Below, piece by piece: positions 1 to 10,500 of a stretch of 38,063 nucleotides of DNA; within the stretch, counting starts at the first letter, position 1; every line of letters starts with the position of its first letter. A program made the translations under genes and the position numbers. Location: assembly GCF_018390635.1 (NCBI RefSeq), contig NZ_JAHBGE010000077.1, positions 1 through 38,063 on the forward strand. The letters are read 5' to 3'. The notes beneath the pieces were generated by a model. The model saw only the letters and a list, made by a program, of their open reading frames with translations, was not told where the DNA came from and made no database searches. This DNA comes from Ancylobacter lacus. GTDB lineage: Bacteria > Pseudomonadota > Alphaproteobacteria > Rhizobiales > Xanthobacteraceae.

Positions 1-876
1 GAGCATGATCGGTGGTTGTATGATGCCACGTCAACAAGCTGGATGTGTTCATCCGCCTTTTCGCCCGGCGGCACGCGACGCCCCGCCGCCGGCCCACGGC
101 ACTGCCATCTGATCCTTCGCGCCGCCCCGTCAACCGCCCCGCGCCCTATCTTTCGCGCCCCGCCGAGGTCGCGCCCCGGGAAATGGGATAAACCTTTGCG
201 CTACCGCCGTTTCATCCGGCCTGCACCGGCTTTATCCGGCCCAATCCGACATCCCGGCCCTGCCATCCTAAGTTTCGCGTAACACGGTGCCCCGCACGCC
301 CTTCGACGGGCAAAGGGCCTGACGCACACCCCCGGCCGGCGACGGCGCGGGGCTTTTGGTGCAGGGGGATGGGGACGGGGGTGGGAATGCCGGGGTCGAG
401 CCGAGCCGTTGGCGCGGCGTGCCGAGGCGGCTGCGGCGGGCCTTGCGGCGGTGACCGGCGCAAGGGCGCGGGAGCTGGCCGGATGTGCGGGAAGCCGACG
501 CGGCGGCGTGGCTCGCGGCAGGAGGCGAGGGGCCCCGCCGGCAGACCGGCGATCCCGCGCATGCAGGCCAGGCCGGACAAGGCGAGGGCCGCACGAGCGT
601 CCGGCCGGCGGGAACGCGGCCGGCGGGCGCGTGCAGGGGGTGGGCCGTCGCCGGACCGAACCCCGGCGGCGTCAGGAGGGGCCACGCCGGCCGGCGAGGG
701 GTGCGGTCTGGCGTGCGGCGCGCACGTGTCGCCGCGCGCCCGGCCGGGCGGGGGGCGGCATGCCGCAGCGGCCCGGCCCGGGCTTTGTGGACCCGGCCCG
801 GCCGCTTTGCTAGAACGCGGCCAGCCTGCCCCGCCGCCGCCGCGCCGGCGAGGGCGCTCAACAAGGACCGTGCCGC
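1..876. other. No convincing gene; very GC-rich region upstream of hisZ
   Basis: Open frames exist on both strands here, but their translations are Arg/Pro/Ala/Gly-rich and low in complexity, as expected by chance at this GC content. None shows a recognisable domain. The only regulatory hint is a weak promoter-like pair just before hisZ, TTGTGG at 785-790 and TGCTAG at 808-813 with a 17-base spacer. In related genomes hisS often precedes hisZ, but I see no hisS end here. A gene could leave the window on the minus strand from an ATG at about 52, but too little is visible to call it. Confidence 0.5.
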
Positions 877-2028
877 GTGACCGCCCCTTCATCCCTTCCG
901 GCCGACGAACCGTCCCGGCTCGACGAACTGCTGGCGCTCTATGGCCGCGCCGGCTTCGAGCGGGTCGACCCGCCGGTGCTGCAGCCGGCCGACGCCTTCC
1001 TCGACCTCTCCGGCGAGGAGATGCGGCGGCTGATGTTCCTCACCGCCGACGCCGAGGGCCGCGAGCTGTGCCTGCGGCCGGACATCACCCTGCCGGTGTG
1101 CCGGCTCTACCTCGCCGCCGGCGCCGCCGGCCCGGCCGATTATGCCTATCTCGGCCCGGTGTTCCGCTCCAGCGCCCCGGGCGGCGAGTTCCTGCAGGGC
1201 GGCATTGAATCCTTCGGGCGCGCCGACCGCGAGGCGGCGGATGCCGAGATTCTCGCTCTCGGGCTGGAGACGGCGGCGCTCTGGGGCGTCATCGATCCCG
1301 TCATCCGGCTCGGCGATGTCGGGCTGTTCGCCGCCCTGCTGGAGGCGCTGGCGCTGCCGCCGGGCTGGCGCCGCCGGCTCACCAAGGATTTCGCCCGCGC
1401 CGGCAGCCTCGGCGCCGATCTCGCGGTGCTGCGCCGCCGGCCCGACGGCGGCGGGGTCACGGCCCATGCCGGCGTGCTCTCGGCGCTGGCGGGCTCCGAC
1501 CCTGAGGCCGCCCACGCGCTGGTGACCGACCTGCTGTCCATCGCCGGCATCTCCACCGTGGGCGGGCGCACCGTCTCCGAGATCGCCGAGCGCTTCCTGG
1601 AGCAGGCCGCCTCCGGCGAGGCGGAAGGCCTGCCGGCGGAGAAGGTCGCGCTGCTGGAGGCCTGGCTGGCGGTGGAGGGCGAGCCCGACATCGCCGCCGC
1701 CCGGCTGCGGGCGCTGGCGCAGGGCGCCGGGCTGCGGCTCGACGCGGCGCTGGACGCCTTCGAGCAGCGCACCCATTTCCTCGCCGCGCAGGGGGTCGAG
1801 GTCGGCCGGGTGCATTTCGCCGCCGCCTTCGGCCGGCCGCTGGACTATTACACCGGCATGGTGTTCGAGCTGCACCCGCTGAACGGGACCAGCGAGGTCG
1901 AGCCGCCGCTGGTGGCCGGCGGGCGCTATGACGGGCTGCTGGCCCGGCTCGGCGCCGCGCGCGACATTCCCGCCGTGGGCTTCGCCGTCTGGCCCGCCCG
2001 CCTCGCCGCACTGGAGGCTGGCCGATGA
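877..2028 (+). CDS. hisZ: ATP phosphoribosyltransferase regulatory subunit HisZ
   Basis: HisZ is a catalytically inactive paralogue of histidyl-tRNA synthetase. It assembles with HisG to form the enzyme for the first step of histidine synthesis (ATP + PRPP to phosphoribosyl-ATP) and transmits histidine feedback inhibition. The 383-residue product has the class II synthetase fold: a motif 2 region reading YLGPVFRSS with GGIESFG close behind, and a late block with [11 protein letters not shown] and AGGRYDG. There is no C-terminal anticodon-binding domain, which separates it from HisS. The GTG start is chosen because AAGGA lies 9 bases upstream (863-867). The stop overlaps the hisG start as ATGA, so the two genes are translationally coupled. 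The family call is firm; the exact start is good but not certain. Confidence 0.93.
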   Translation: MTAPSSLPADEPSRLDELLALYGRAGFERVDPPVLQPADAFLDLSGEEMRRLMFLTADAEGRELCLRPDITLPVCRLYLAAGAAGPADYAYLGPVFRSSAPGGEFLQGGIESFGRADREAADAEILALGLETAALWGVIDPVIRLGDVGLFAALLEALALPPGWRRRLTKDFARAGSLGADLAVLRRRPDGGGVTAHAGVLSALAGSDPEAAHALVTDLLSIAGISTVGGRTVSEIAERFLEQAASGEAEGLPAEKVALLEAWLAVEGEPDIAAARLRALAQGAGLRLDAALDAFEQRTHFLAAQGVEVGRVHFAAAFGRPLDYYTGMVFELHPLNGTSEVEPPLVAGGRYDGLLARLGAARDIPAVGFAVWPARLAALEAGR

Positions 2029-3008
2029 GCACCGCCGCCCTGATCGTCGCCGTGCCCTCCAAGGGCCGGCTGCAGGAAAACGCCACCGCCTTCTTCGCCC
2101 GCGCCGGCATGACGCTGGCGCAGTCGCGCGGCGCCCGCGACTATCGCGGCACCCTGTCGGGCGTCGCCGATGTCGAGGTGGCCTTTCTCTCTGCCTCGGA
2201 GATCGCCACCCAGCTCGCCTCCGGCCATGTCCATCTCGGCGTCACCGGCGAGGACCTGGTGCGCGAGAGCATACCGGACGCCGACGCCAGGGTGCTGCTG
2301 GTGGAAGGGCTGGGCTTCGGCTACGCCAATGTGGTGGTGGCGGTGCCGCAGGCCTGGATCGACGTGCGCACCATGCGCGACCTCGACGACGTCGCCACCC
2401 ATTTCCACGCCAGCCGCGGCCGGCGGGTGCGGGTGGCGACGAAATATCTCAATCTCACCCAGCGCTTCTTCGCCGGGCACGGCATCACGGACTACCGCAT
2501 CGTCGAGAGCCTGGGCGCCACCGAGGGCACCCCGGCGGCGGGAACCGCGGAGCTGATCGTCGACATCACCACCACCGGCTCGACGCTGGCGGCCAACGCG
2601 CTGAAGGTGGTGGACGACGGCATCATCCTGCGCTCCGAGGCCAATCTTGTGGCTTCGCTGAGCGCCGACTGGAGCCCGGCCGCCCGCGCCGCCGCCCGCG
2701 CGCTGCTGGACCGGGTGACCGCCGCCAAGCGCGCCGCCACCATGCGCGAGGTGAAGACCCGCTTCGCCGCCTGCGACGCCGACGTGGTGGCGCAGGCGGT
2801 GTCCCGCTTCCGCGCGGTGGCGCCGTTCGGCGCGCCGACCTCCTCGGGCATGGTGACGCTGCACTGCCCGCCCGACACGCTGCACGGCCTCGCCGTGTTC
2901 CTGCGCGAGCAGGGCGCCAGCACCGTCTCGGTCGGTCCGCTGGACTATGTGTTCGCCGCCGAGAACCCGCTCTATGAGCGGCTGGAAACGAAGCTGGCGG
3001 CGGGCTGA
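2025..3008 (+). CDS. hisG: ATP phosphoribosyltransferase catalytic subunit HisG
   Basis: Catalytic subunit for the first committed step of histidine biosynthesis, in the cytoplasm. The 327-residue product begins with the substrate-binding stretch VPSKGRL and carries the PRPP-binding signature [15 protein letters not shown]. It is about 100 residues longer than the short HisG forms (roughly 210-230) that classically depend on HisZ. Its last 70 residues, with [22 protein letters not shown] and GPLDYVF, resemble the C-terminal ACT-like regulatory domain of long-form HisG. It nevertheless overlaps hisZ by ATGA, so both a HisZ partner and a C-terminal extension are present. Its last 37 bases overlap the end of the convergent cysG. 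Confidence 0.93.
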   Translation: MSTAALIVAVPSKGRLQENATAFFARAGMTLAQSRGARDYRGTLSGVADVEVAFLSASEIATQLASGHVHLGVTGEDLVRESIPDADARVLLVEGLGFGYANVVVAVPQAWIDVRTMRDLDDVATHFHASRGRRVRVATKYLNLTQRFFAGHGITDYRIVESLGATEGTPAAGTAELIVDITTTGSTLAANALKVVDDGIILRSEANLVASLSADWSPAARAAARALLDRVTAAKRAATMREVKTRFAACDADVVAQAVSRFRAVAPFGAPTSSGMVTLHCPPDTLHGLAVFLREQGASTVSVGPLDYVFAAENPLYERLETKLAAG

Positions 3009-4519
3009 TCGGCCTCGGCCCCGCCGCTCTCGCCGGCGGCCCCGGCGGCGGCGGCGATCTCCGCCTCGCCCAGCGCGTGGCCGAACAGGACGAGGCAGGG
3101 GCCGCCGGCGCCCTCAGCCACCGCGGCATCGAGCGCGTCGGCGAGCATCGCGACGGTGGCGAAGACCCGGCGTTCCTCCGGCCGGGTCGCGGCGAAGACG
3201 GCGATCGCCGGCGTTGCCGGGTCCAGCCCCGCCGCCATCGCCTTGCCGGCCAGCTCGGCCCAGGTCCGCTGGGGCATGTAGACCACGGTGGTCGCCGCCG
3301 GATCGGCGAGCGCCGCCCAGTTCAGGTCGCGGGGCAGCTTGCCGTCGCGGGCATGGGCGGTGATGAACTGGAGCCGGCGGGCATGGTCGCGGTGGGTCAG
3401 CGACACCGCGACCCGGCTCGCCGCGCCCTGGCCGGCGGAGATGCCGGGCACCACCTCGACGGGAACCCCGGCGGCGCGGGCGGCGGCCATCTCCTCGCCG
3501 GCGCGGCCGAAGATCATGGGGTCGCCGCCCTTCAGCCGGACCACCCGCTTGCCCTGGCGGGCGAGCGAGACCATCAGGGCGTTGATGTCGTCCTGCTTGC
3601 AGGAGGGGCGGTAGCCGGTCTTGCCCACCAGCATCTTCTTCGCCTCGCGGCGGGCGATGTCGAGAATGGCGGGGGCGATGAGGTCGTCATAAAGCACGAC
3701 ATCGGCCGCCTGCAGCATCCGCACCGCCTTGAGCGTCAGCAGCTCGGGGTCGCCGGGCCCGGCCCCGACCAATGCGATCGAGCCCTTGTCCGGGCCGGCG
3801 CGGTCCTGCCGGGCGGCGGCGAGCAGGGTCTCGCGCAGATCTTCCGCCGGCGGGACCTCCGGGGTGGCGAGGGCGCGGGCGGTGAAGCGCTCCCAGAAGC
3901 GGCGGCGGCCGTGATAGGAGAGCTCGAGCGCCGCCACCGCCGGCCGCCAGCTCCGCGCCGCCTCCGCCCAGGCCTTGAAGCCGCGCGGCAGCACCGCCTC
4001 GATCTTGGCGCGCACCGCCTGGCCGAAGACCGGGGCGGCGCCGTCGGTGGAGATGCCGACCACCAGCGGCGAGCGGTTGACGATGGCGCCGAAGGCGAAG
4101 TCGCAGAAGGCCGGCTTGTCGATGACGTTCACCGGCACCCCGGCGGCACGGGCGGCGGTGGCGAAATCGGCGGCGGGCTCGTCCTCGGGAAAGTCGCCGA
4201 TGGCGAGCGCCGCGCCGGCGAGGTCGGCCGGCACCCACTCACGCGGCACGTGGCGGATGGGGCCGTTGGGAGGGGCGGCGAGGAGGGCACGAAGCGCCTC
4301 GCAGGGCTCTGCGGCGAACAGCGCCACCTCGGCGCCGGAGGCCGAAAGCAGCTCGGCCTTCCAGGCGGCCGCGTCGGAACCGCCGGCCAGCACCACGCGG
4401 CGGCCTTCGAGGCCGAAGAACACCGGCAGCCGCGCCAGCGGCTCCATCCGCGCGCCGCTCTTCTCGGAGGGATGCCGCGCCGGGGCGCTGACGCCCGGCG
4501 CATCGTGGATGCCCGTCAT
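2972..4519 (-). CDS. cysG: Siroheme synthase CysG (multifunctional)
   Basis: Makes siroheme, the cofactor of sulfite and nitrite reductases, from uroporphyrinogen III. The N-terminal half (to about residue 220) is the NAD-dependent precorrin-2 dehydrogenase/ferrochelatase, opening with [14 protein letters not shown] and containing [20 protein letters not shown]. The C-terminal half, from about residue 250, is the SAM-dependent uroporphyrinogen III methyltransferase, with [27 protein letters not shown] and [10 protein letters not shown]. The length of 515 is slightly long because of an N-terminal extension. The start at 4519 has AGGA only a few bases upstream; an internal ATG at 4447 ([11 protein letters not shown]) aligns better with the family and is a real alternative. 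The gene converges on hisG and overlaps its last 37 bases. Confidence 0.93.
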   Translation of the reverse strand: MTGIHDAPGVSAPARHPSEKSGARMEPLARLPVFFGLEGRRVVLAGGSDAAAWKAELLSASGAEVALFAAEPCEALRALLAAPPNGPIRHVPREWVPADLAGAALAIGDFPEDEPAADFATAARAAGVPVNVIDKPAFCDFAFGAIVNRSPLVVGISTDGAAPVFGQAVRAKIEAVLPRGFKAWAEAARSWRPAVAALELSYHGRRRFWERFTARALATPEVPPAEDLRETLLAAARQDRAGPDKGSIALVGAGPGDPELLTLKAVRMLQAADVVLYDDLIAPAILDIARREAKKMLVGKTGYRPSCKQDDINALMVSLARQGKRVVRLKGGDPMIFGRAGEEMAAARAAGVPVEVVPGISAGQGAASRVAVSLTHRDHARRLQFITAHARDGKLPRDLNWAALADPAATTVVYMPQRTWAELAGKAMAAGLDPATPAIAVFAATRPEERRVFATVAMLADALDAAVAEGAGGPCLVLFGHALGEAEIAAAAGAAGESGGAEADQPAASFVSSRS

Positions 4520-4619
4520 GTCCTGATCCGTCTTCCGCCGCCGTCCGGCATGGCGTGACGTAGGTCGGACGCCGGTTCAGCGCAAGCCCGGGATGCGTGG
4601 GGCGTGCCGGCGAGGCGGC

Positions 4620-5126
4620 TCAGTGGCCGCCGCCCTTGCTGTCGGTGATCTTGTCTGTCCACGCCAATACCACGCCGGAGACCACGAAGACGACGTGAAT
4701 GACCACCAGCCAGTACATCGCCCGCTCGTCGACGCCCTTGTCGAGATTCATGAAGGCCTTGAGCAGTGCGATGGCCGAGATCGCGACGATGGAGGCCAGC
4801 AGCTTCTGCTTGAGTCCGGCGAAATCCACCTTGGTCATCCACTCCGGCCAGTCGGAATGACCCTCGGTGTCGATGCGGGAGACGAAGTTCTCGTAGCCGG
4901 AGAAGATGACGATGACGACCAGGCTGCCGGTGAAGGTGAGGTCGATGAGGGCGAGGATGCCGAGGATGATGTCGGTTTCCGAGGAATTCCAGGCATGGGT
5001 GACGAAATGCACCAGCTCCACGCCGAACTTGAACAGCAGCACCGCGAGGGCGACGATGAGCCCGAGATAGAACGGCGCCATCAGCCACCGGCTGACGAAG
5101 ATGAACCGCTCGATCAGCTTTTCCAC
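4620..5126 (-). CDS. UPF0114 family membrane protein (YqhA-like)
   Basis: A 168-residue integral membrane protein of the UPF0114/YqhA family; no function is established for the family. It starts VEKLIERFIFVSRWLMAPFY and has hydrophobic segments at about residues 14-35, 55-80, 105-125 and 135-155. A conserved block, FSGYENFVSRID, follows the second segment. I chose the GTG at 5126 because GGAG lies 6-7 bases upstream and the length then fits the family (about 160-170). A longer frame opening at 5249 would add a Pro/Arg-rich stretch unlike anything in the family. It lies alone on the minus strand behind cysG, about 100 bases before the cysG start. Confidence 0.85.
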   Translation of the reverse strand: MEKLIERFIFVSRWLMAPFYLGLIVALAVLLFKFGVELVHFVTHAWNSSETDIILGILALIDLTFTGSLVVIVIFSGYENFVSRIDTEGHSDWPEWMTKVDFAGLKQKLLASIVAISAIALLKAFMNLDKGVDERAMYWLVVIHVVFVVSGVVLAWTDKITDSKGGGH

Positions 5127-5342
5127 GTCCCGCTCCCTGTCCGCGCCCGCTGACGGTATCGGCGCATGGGTGGCATGCCGCAGCGTCGGCCACAAGAGCG
5201 CAGGGTGGGCGTGCGGCAGGAAGCGCGCGGGGCGTGGCCGCGGCCCCACACCGAGGGGCCGCTTCGCTTCCGCCTCGCCATGGGTGCCGCACGTGCCTAC
5301 GGCACCCGCGGCCGGCCGGCCGGCGCGGCGCCGCTGGCCGGC

Positions 5343-6068
5343 TCAGTTCGTGACCTTCTGGTAGGTGTTCTTGAGGTCGTCCTGGATCACGATCGCCTTG
5401 CCCGCCGCCTTCAGCACAAGGACAGAATCCGGAACCCGCATGGTGTAGGTCCAGCCCGTGGGCAGCTTCAGCCGCGCGCCGAGCTTCGGCAGGTCGTCAT
5501 AGGTCAGCGAGGTGTCGACGAAGGCGGCGTAGGTCTGCATCACATAGACCGAGCCGTCCGGCGCGGTGAGCTGGAACACCGGCTTGCCCGCGTCGAACTC
5601 ATAGATCGTGTCGCGGTCGATCGTCTGCTCCGTGTAGCTCGGCTCCCGCGCCTGACTGAGCGAGGGCGAGATTTCCGCCCGCTTGACGAAGGTGATGCCG
5701 CCGATCGTGATGACATCGCCGTCCCTGGTCGCGCCGGAGGCGATGATGCGGTCCATGATGAAGTAGCGCGGGCCGTTCCGCTTGATTTCGAGCACGTCGA
5801 AATAGCGCCGCAGGTCTGCCTCGGTAAGCGCGTCCCATTTGTCGGCGGGGCAGTCGCCATAGCCCAGCGTGTTGTAGACCGTGGCCTTCAGTCCCTCCAC
5901 GGTGAGGCGGACGGGAAGGACTTCGCAGTAGCGCGCATTGCGCAGGTCGGCGGGAATGGTCGGGGCGGGGGTCTGGGCGGCGGCCGGCCCCGGTCGCAGC
6001 GTGCCGGCACCGAGAAGGAGGGCGGCAAGCAGCGGGGCGGCGAGGATAGAGCGGCAAAGGGCGGTCAC
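5343..6068 (-). CDS. Conserved secreted protein of unknown function
   Basis: A 241-residue protein with a cleavable signal peptide: a short basic start, a hydrophobic run LLAALLLGAG, and an Ala-rich cleavage region near residue 31. The mature part has a recognisable conserved style, including RYCEVLPV, VYNTLGYGDCP, NGPRYFIMDRI, YVMQTYAAFVD, LPTGWTYTMR and VIQDDLKNTY. I believe related secreted proteins occur in proteobacteria and actinobacteria as hypothetical proteins, but I know no assigned activity. Two cysteines (in RYCEV and GDCPA) could form a disulfide in the periplasm. The GTG start at 6068 is supported by GGAGAG 6 bases upstream. It is likely a single gene: about 220 bases separate it from the msrA stop upstream. 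Confidence 0.8.
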   Translation of the reverse strand: MTALCRSILAAPLLAALLLGAGTLRPGPAAAQTPAPTIPADLRNARYCEVLPVRLTVEGLKATVYNTLGYGDCPADKWDALTEADLRRYFDVLEIKRNGPRYFIMDRIIASGATRDGDVITIGGITFVKRAEISPSLSQAREPSYTEQTIDRDTIYEFDAGKPVFQLTAPDGSVYVMQTYAAFVDTSLTYDDLPKLGARLKLPTGWTYTMRVPDSVLVLKAAGKAIVIQDDLKNTYQKVTN

Positions 6069-6287
6069 GGCAGGCTCTCCGGCAAGCTTATGCCGGGCAC
6101 GTTACAGCCCTGTGGCCCATAGGGAAGGTGCAATGCCGATGCGGACAAAAATAGCCATGGCGTCCACCGGACGCGCCAGCCCGACAAGGCCGGCGGGCCC
6201 GCCGCCGCCCCGCTGTCGCTTGACGCACGGAGCCCTCGCCAGCCGCCGCCATGTGCCGCAACGGCCGGCTCGGGGTTCGGGCAGGGA

Positions 6288-6941
<654 letters not shown>

Positions 6942-7036
6942 GTCGGCTCCTCGCGTTTCGTGGCCCCGATGTGGGTATTGCAACGCCTCTTTGCCAGTGT
7001 GGCGCGCCGTTGGCCGTCAGCCGCTGCCGTGCGCCG

Positions 7037-7339
7037 TCACCGGTCGGTGGGTGAGCGGCCGAGCAGGATCAGCAGAAGGCCGGCGACCCCGAGCACCGCC
7101 GCCAGCGGCGCCATCAGCAGCGGCACGGCGGCATATTCCCACACCACGGGCGACAGCCTGGTCTCGACGAGGCTCTGGAAGCGGGCGAGCGAGCCAGGGC
7201 CGGCGGCGAACCAGGCTTCCCCGAGCGGCGTCATGACGAGGTCGGAGGAGGCGATGGAGCGGGTGCCGTCCACCACCAGCGCGACGAAGCCGCCGGCCAG
7301 CACCCACAGACCGACGAACCGCAGCAGGAATCGGATCAT
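7037..7339 (-). CDS. Small membrane protein, unknown function
   Basis: A 100-residue protein with one hydrophobic segment at the N-terminus (about residues 5-24, FLLRFVGLWVLAGGFVALVV) and another near the C-terminus (about 72-93). Between them lies a soluble region containing DGTRSIASSDLVMTPLGEAW. Both ends may face the cytoplasm with a roughly 45-residue extracytoplasmic loop, but that is inference. I recall similar short proteins in Rhizobiales genomes but know of no experimental function. The ATG at 7339 has GGAGAG 6 bases upstream. The gene is transcribed away from the acyltransferase promoter at 7447-7475, so the two are divergent. Confidence 0.65.
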   Translation of the reverse strand: MIRFLLRFVGLWVLAGGFVALVVDGTRSIASSDLVMTPLGEAWFAAGPGSLARFQSLVETRLSPVVWEYAAVPLLMAPLAAVLGVAGLLLILLGRSPTDR

Positions 7340-7446
7340 GCGGTTCTCTCCTCACATGCCGGCGGCCGCCACCATAGGGCTGCATCTACGCCCCGCGGGC
7401 GGGGCGCGCAACCTGGCCGCCAGCCCTGTTGCCCGCAGCAGTGCGA

Positions 7447-7475
7447 TTGACGGCGCAATGGCGGCGTTTTATGTG
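7447..7475 (+). promoter_or_regulatory. Sigma-70-type promoter of the lplT-plsC-aas fusion gene
   Basis: TTGACG (7447-7452), a 17-base spacer and TATGTG (7470-7475) form a good housekeeping promoter. The expected start, around 7482, falls inside the dyad immediately downstream, so a repressor bound there would block initiation. Confidence 0.6.
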
Positions 7476-7492
7476 AGTGATCGTTCACTAAG
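7473..7492. promoter_or_regulatory. Probable TetR-family operator
   Basis: A dyad AGTGA-TCGT-TCACT (7476-7489), extended with two more matching positions on each side, abuts the -10 element of the promoter at 7447-7475. The core TGATCGTTCA is typical of operators bound by TetR-family repressors. The TetR regulator at 10932-11567, the second gene of the same transcript, is the natural candidate. The assignment is inference. Confidence 0.6.
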
Positions 7493-7524
7493 TGGTGCCT
7501 CAGTGCCCGACCCGAGGAAGCCCG

Positions 7525-10500
7525 ATGTTCACCCGGCTGATGACCGCGCGGCGCTTCGCGCCGCTGTTCTGGTGCCAGTTCTTCAGCGCATTCAATGACA
7601 ATTTCGTCAAGAACGCCCTGGCCCTGCTGATCCTCTACAAGCTGGGCGAGAGTCATGCCGGTGCCCTCGTCACCTTCGCCGGCGCGCTGTTCATCCTGCC
7701 GTTCTTCCTGTTCTCCAGCCTTGGCGGCGAAATGGCCGACCGCTACGACAAGGCGGTCATCGCCAAGCGGCTGAAATTCGCCGAGATCTGGGTCGTGCTG
7801 CTGGCGAGCGCGGGCTTCGTGCTGCATTCGCTGCCGATGCTGTTCGTCGGCCTGTTCCTCATGGGCACGCTGGGCGCGCTGTTCGGTCCGCTGAAATACG
7901 GCATCCTGCCAGACCAGCTGGAGCGGGAGGAGCTGGTCGCCGGCAACGCGCTGGTGGAAACCGCCACCTTCCTCGCCATCCTCGCCGGCACCGTGGCCGG
8001 CAGCATCGCGGTGGCGGAGGGCGGGCACTGGACGGTGGCGGGCGTGACCTTCGCCTTCGGCGTGGTGAGCTGGATCGCGGCGCGGCAGATTCCCCGCACT
8101 GGAGAGCGCGCGCCGGGGCTGCGCATCAACCCCAACATCTTCCAGGGCACGCTGACGCTGCTGTCCGAGCTGAAGGCGAACCGCGCCACCTGGGTCGGCT
8201 CGCTCATCGTCAGCTGGTTCTGGCTGGTGGGTGCGGTCGTGCTGTCGCTGCTGCCCACCATGGTGAAGGAGGACATCGGCGGCTCGGAAAGCATCGTCAC
8301 GCTGTTCCTGGTGCTCTTCACGGTCGGCGTCGCGGCGGGCTCGGGCCTCGCTGCCAAGCTGTGCGACGGCCGCATCGTGCTGGCGCTGGTGCCGCTCGCC
8401 GGCATCCTGCTCGGCATCTTCTCGATCTATATCGGCGTTGTCATGGGCGCCGAGCGGCCGGGGCCGGAGCTGATCGACTGGTACGATTTCATCACCAGCG
8501 AGCTCGGGGTCCACGCCATCATCGGCCTTGTCGGGCTGGCGGCGGCCGGCGGCATGTTCGTGGTGCCGACCTTCGCCTATGTCCAGGCAGAATCGGACGA
8601 GGACAGCCGCGCCCGCGTCATCGCCGGCAACAATGTGCTGAATGCCGCCTTCATGGTGGTTGGCGCGGTCATCATCGCGCTGTTCCAGCTCGCCGGCTTC
8701 GGTGCCCCGACCCTGCTGGTGGCCATCGGCGTAGCCTCGCTGGTGGTGGCGGCTCTGGTGGGCCGCGCCTTTCAGGGCCATGTGCTGCGCGACCTGATCA
8801 GGCTGGTGTTCCGGGTGCTGTTCCGGGTCGAGGTGAAGGGCGCGGAGCATCTGCGGGCGGCGGGGCCGCGCTCGGTCATCGCCATCAATCACGTCAGCTT
8901 CCTCGACGCGCCGCTGGTGATGGCGCTGCTCGACAATGACCCGATCTTCGCCATCGACTCCACCATCGCCCAGCGCTGGTGGGTGAAGCCTTTCCTGCGG
9001 CTGGTGCGGGCCTTCCCGCTCGATCCCACCCGGCCGCTGGCGACGCGCGACCTCATCCGGCTGGTGAAGGAGGGCAACCCGCTGGTGATCTTCCCGGAGG
9101 GGCGCATCACCGTCACCGGCTCGATCATGAAGATCTATGACGGCTCGGCGATGATCGCGGAAAAGGCGGGCGCGGAGGTGGTGCCGGTGCGGATCGAGGG
9201 GCTGGAGCAGACGCCCTTCTCCCGCCTGACCCCGGACCAGACCCGCAAGCGGTTGTTCCCGAAGGTGCGCGTCACCGTGCTGCCGCCGGTGCGCATCGAG
9301 GTGGCCCCGGAGCTGTTCGGCCGTAAGCGCCGGCAGGCGGCCGGGGCGGCGCTCTACGACATCATGTCGGACCTCGTCTTCCAGACCAGCCACACCGGCC
9401 AGTCGATCTATGAGGCGGTCGAGGAGGCGGCCGAGCGGCTGGGGCGCGGCCGGGTCGTGGTGGAAGACCCGATGGGCACGGCGCTGAGCTACCGCAAGCT
9501 GCTGATGGGCGCCCGCCTGTTCGGCGCCAAGCTGGCGGCGGAAACCCGCCCCGGCGAGAATGTCGGCGTGCTGCTGCCGAATGCCGCCGGCGTCGCGGTC
9601 GTCATCCTCGGCCTGCACCGCGAGGGCCGGGTGCCCGCCATGCTGAACTTCACCGCCGGCCCGGCCAACCTCGTCGCCGCCTGCCGGATGGCGGAGCTGC
9701 GGGTCGTCGTCTGCTCCCGCGCCTTTGTCGAGAAGGCCCGGCTGGAGGCGGAGGTCGCGGCGCTGGAACCGCATGTGCGCTTCCTCTGGACCGAGGATGT
9801 GCGCGCCGGCATGACCGGGCTCGACAAGGTTGCGGCGCTGCTGCCGTCGCGGGCGCATGCCTCCCGTCCCGACGATCCCGCGGTGGTGCTGTTCACCTCC
9901 GGCTCGGAGGGGGCGCCCAAGGGCGTGGTTCTGTCGCACCGCAACGTGCTGACCAATGTCGCCCAGGTGGCGGCGCGGATCGACTTCTCGCCCGCCGACA
10001 TCATGTTCAACGTGCTGCCGGTGTTCCATTCCTTCGGTCTCACCGGCGGCCTCATCCTCCCGCTGGTGTCCGGCCTGAAGACCTATCTCTATCCCTCGCC
10101 GCTGCACTACCGGATCATTCCCGAGCTGGTCTACGCCACCAACGCCACCGCCATCGTGGGTACCGACACCTTCCTCGCCGGCTATTCGCGGATGGCGAAC
10201 CCCTACGACTTCCGCTCGCTGCGTTTCGTGGTCGCGGGCGCGGAACCGGTGCGGGCGGAAACCCGCAAGGTGTGGATGGAGAAGTTCGGCCTGCGCATTC
10301 TCGAAGGCTATGGCGTCACCGAATGCTCGCCGGTGGTGGCGGTCAACACGCCGATGTTCAACCGCGCGGGCACGGTGGGCCGCCTGCTGCCGGGCATCCG
10401 CTACCGGCTCGACCCGGTGCCGGGTATCGAGGAGGGCGGTCGGCTGCTGGTGAGCGGGCCCAACATCATGCAGGGCTATCTCTTCGTCGACCGGCCGGGC

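Noticed and set aside
1..52. A possible minus-strand gene start at 52 leaving the window
   Set aside because: Only 17 codons are visible and the spacing to AAGG is poor.
16..892. Several open frames on both strands before hisZ
   Set aside because: Arg/Pro/Ala-rich translations without domains or clear ribosome-binding sites.
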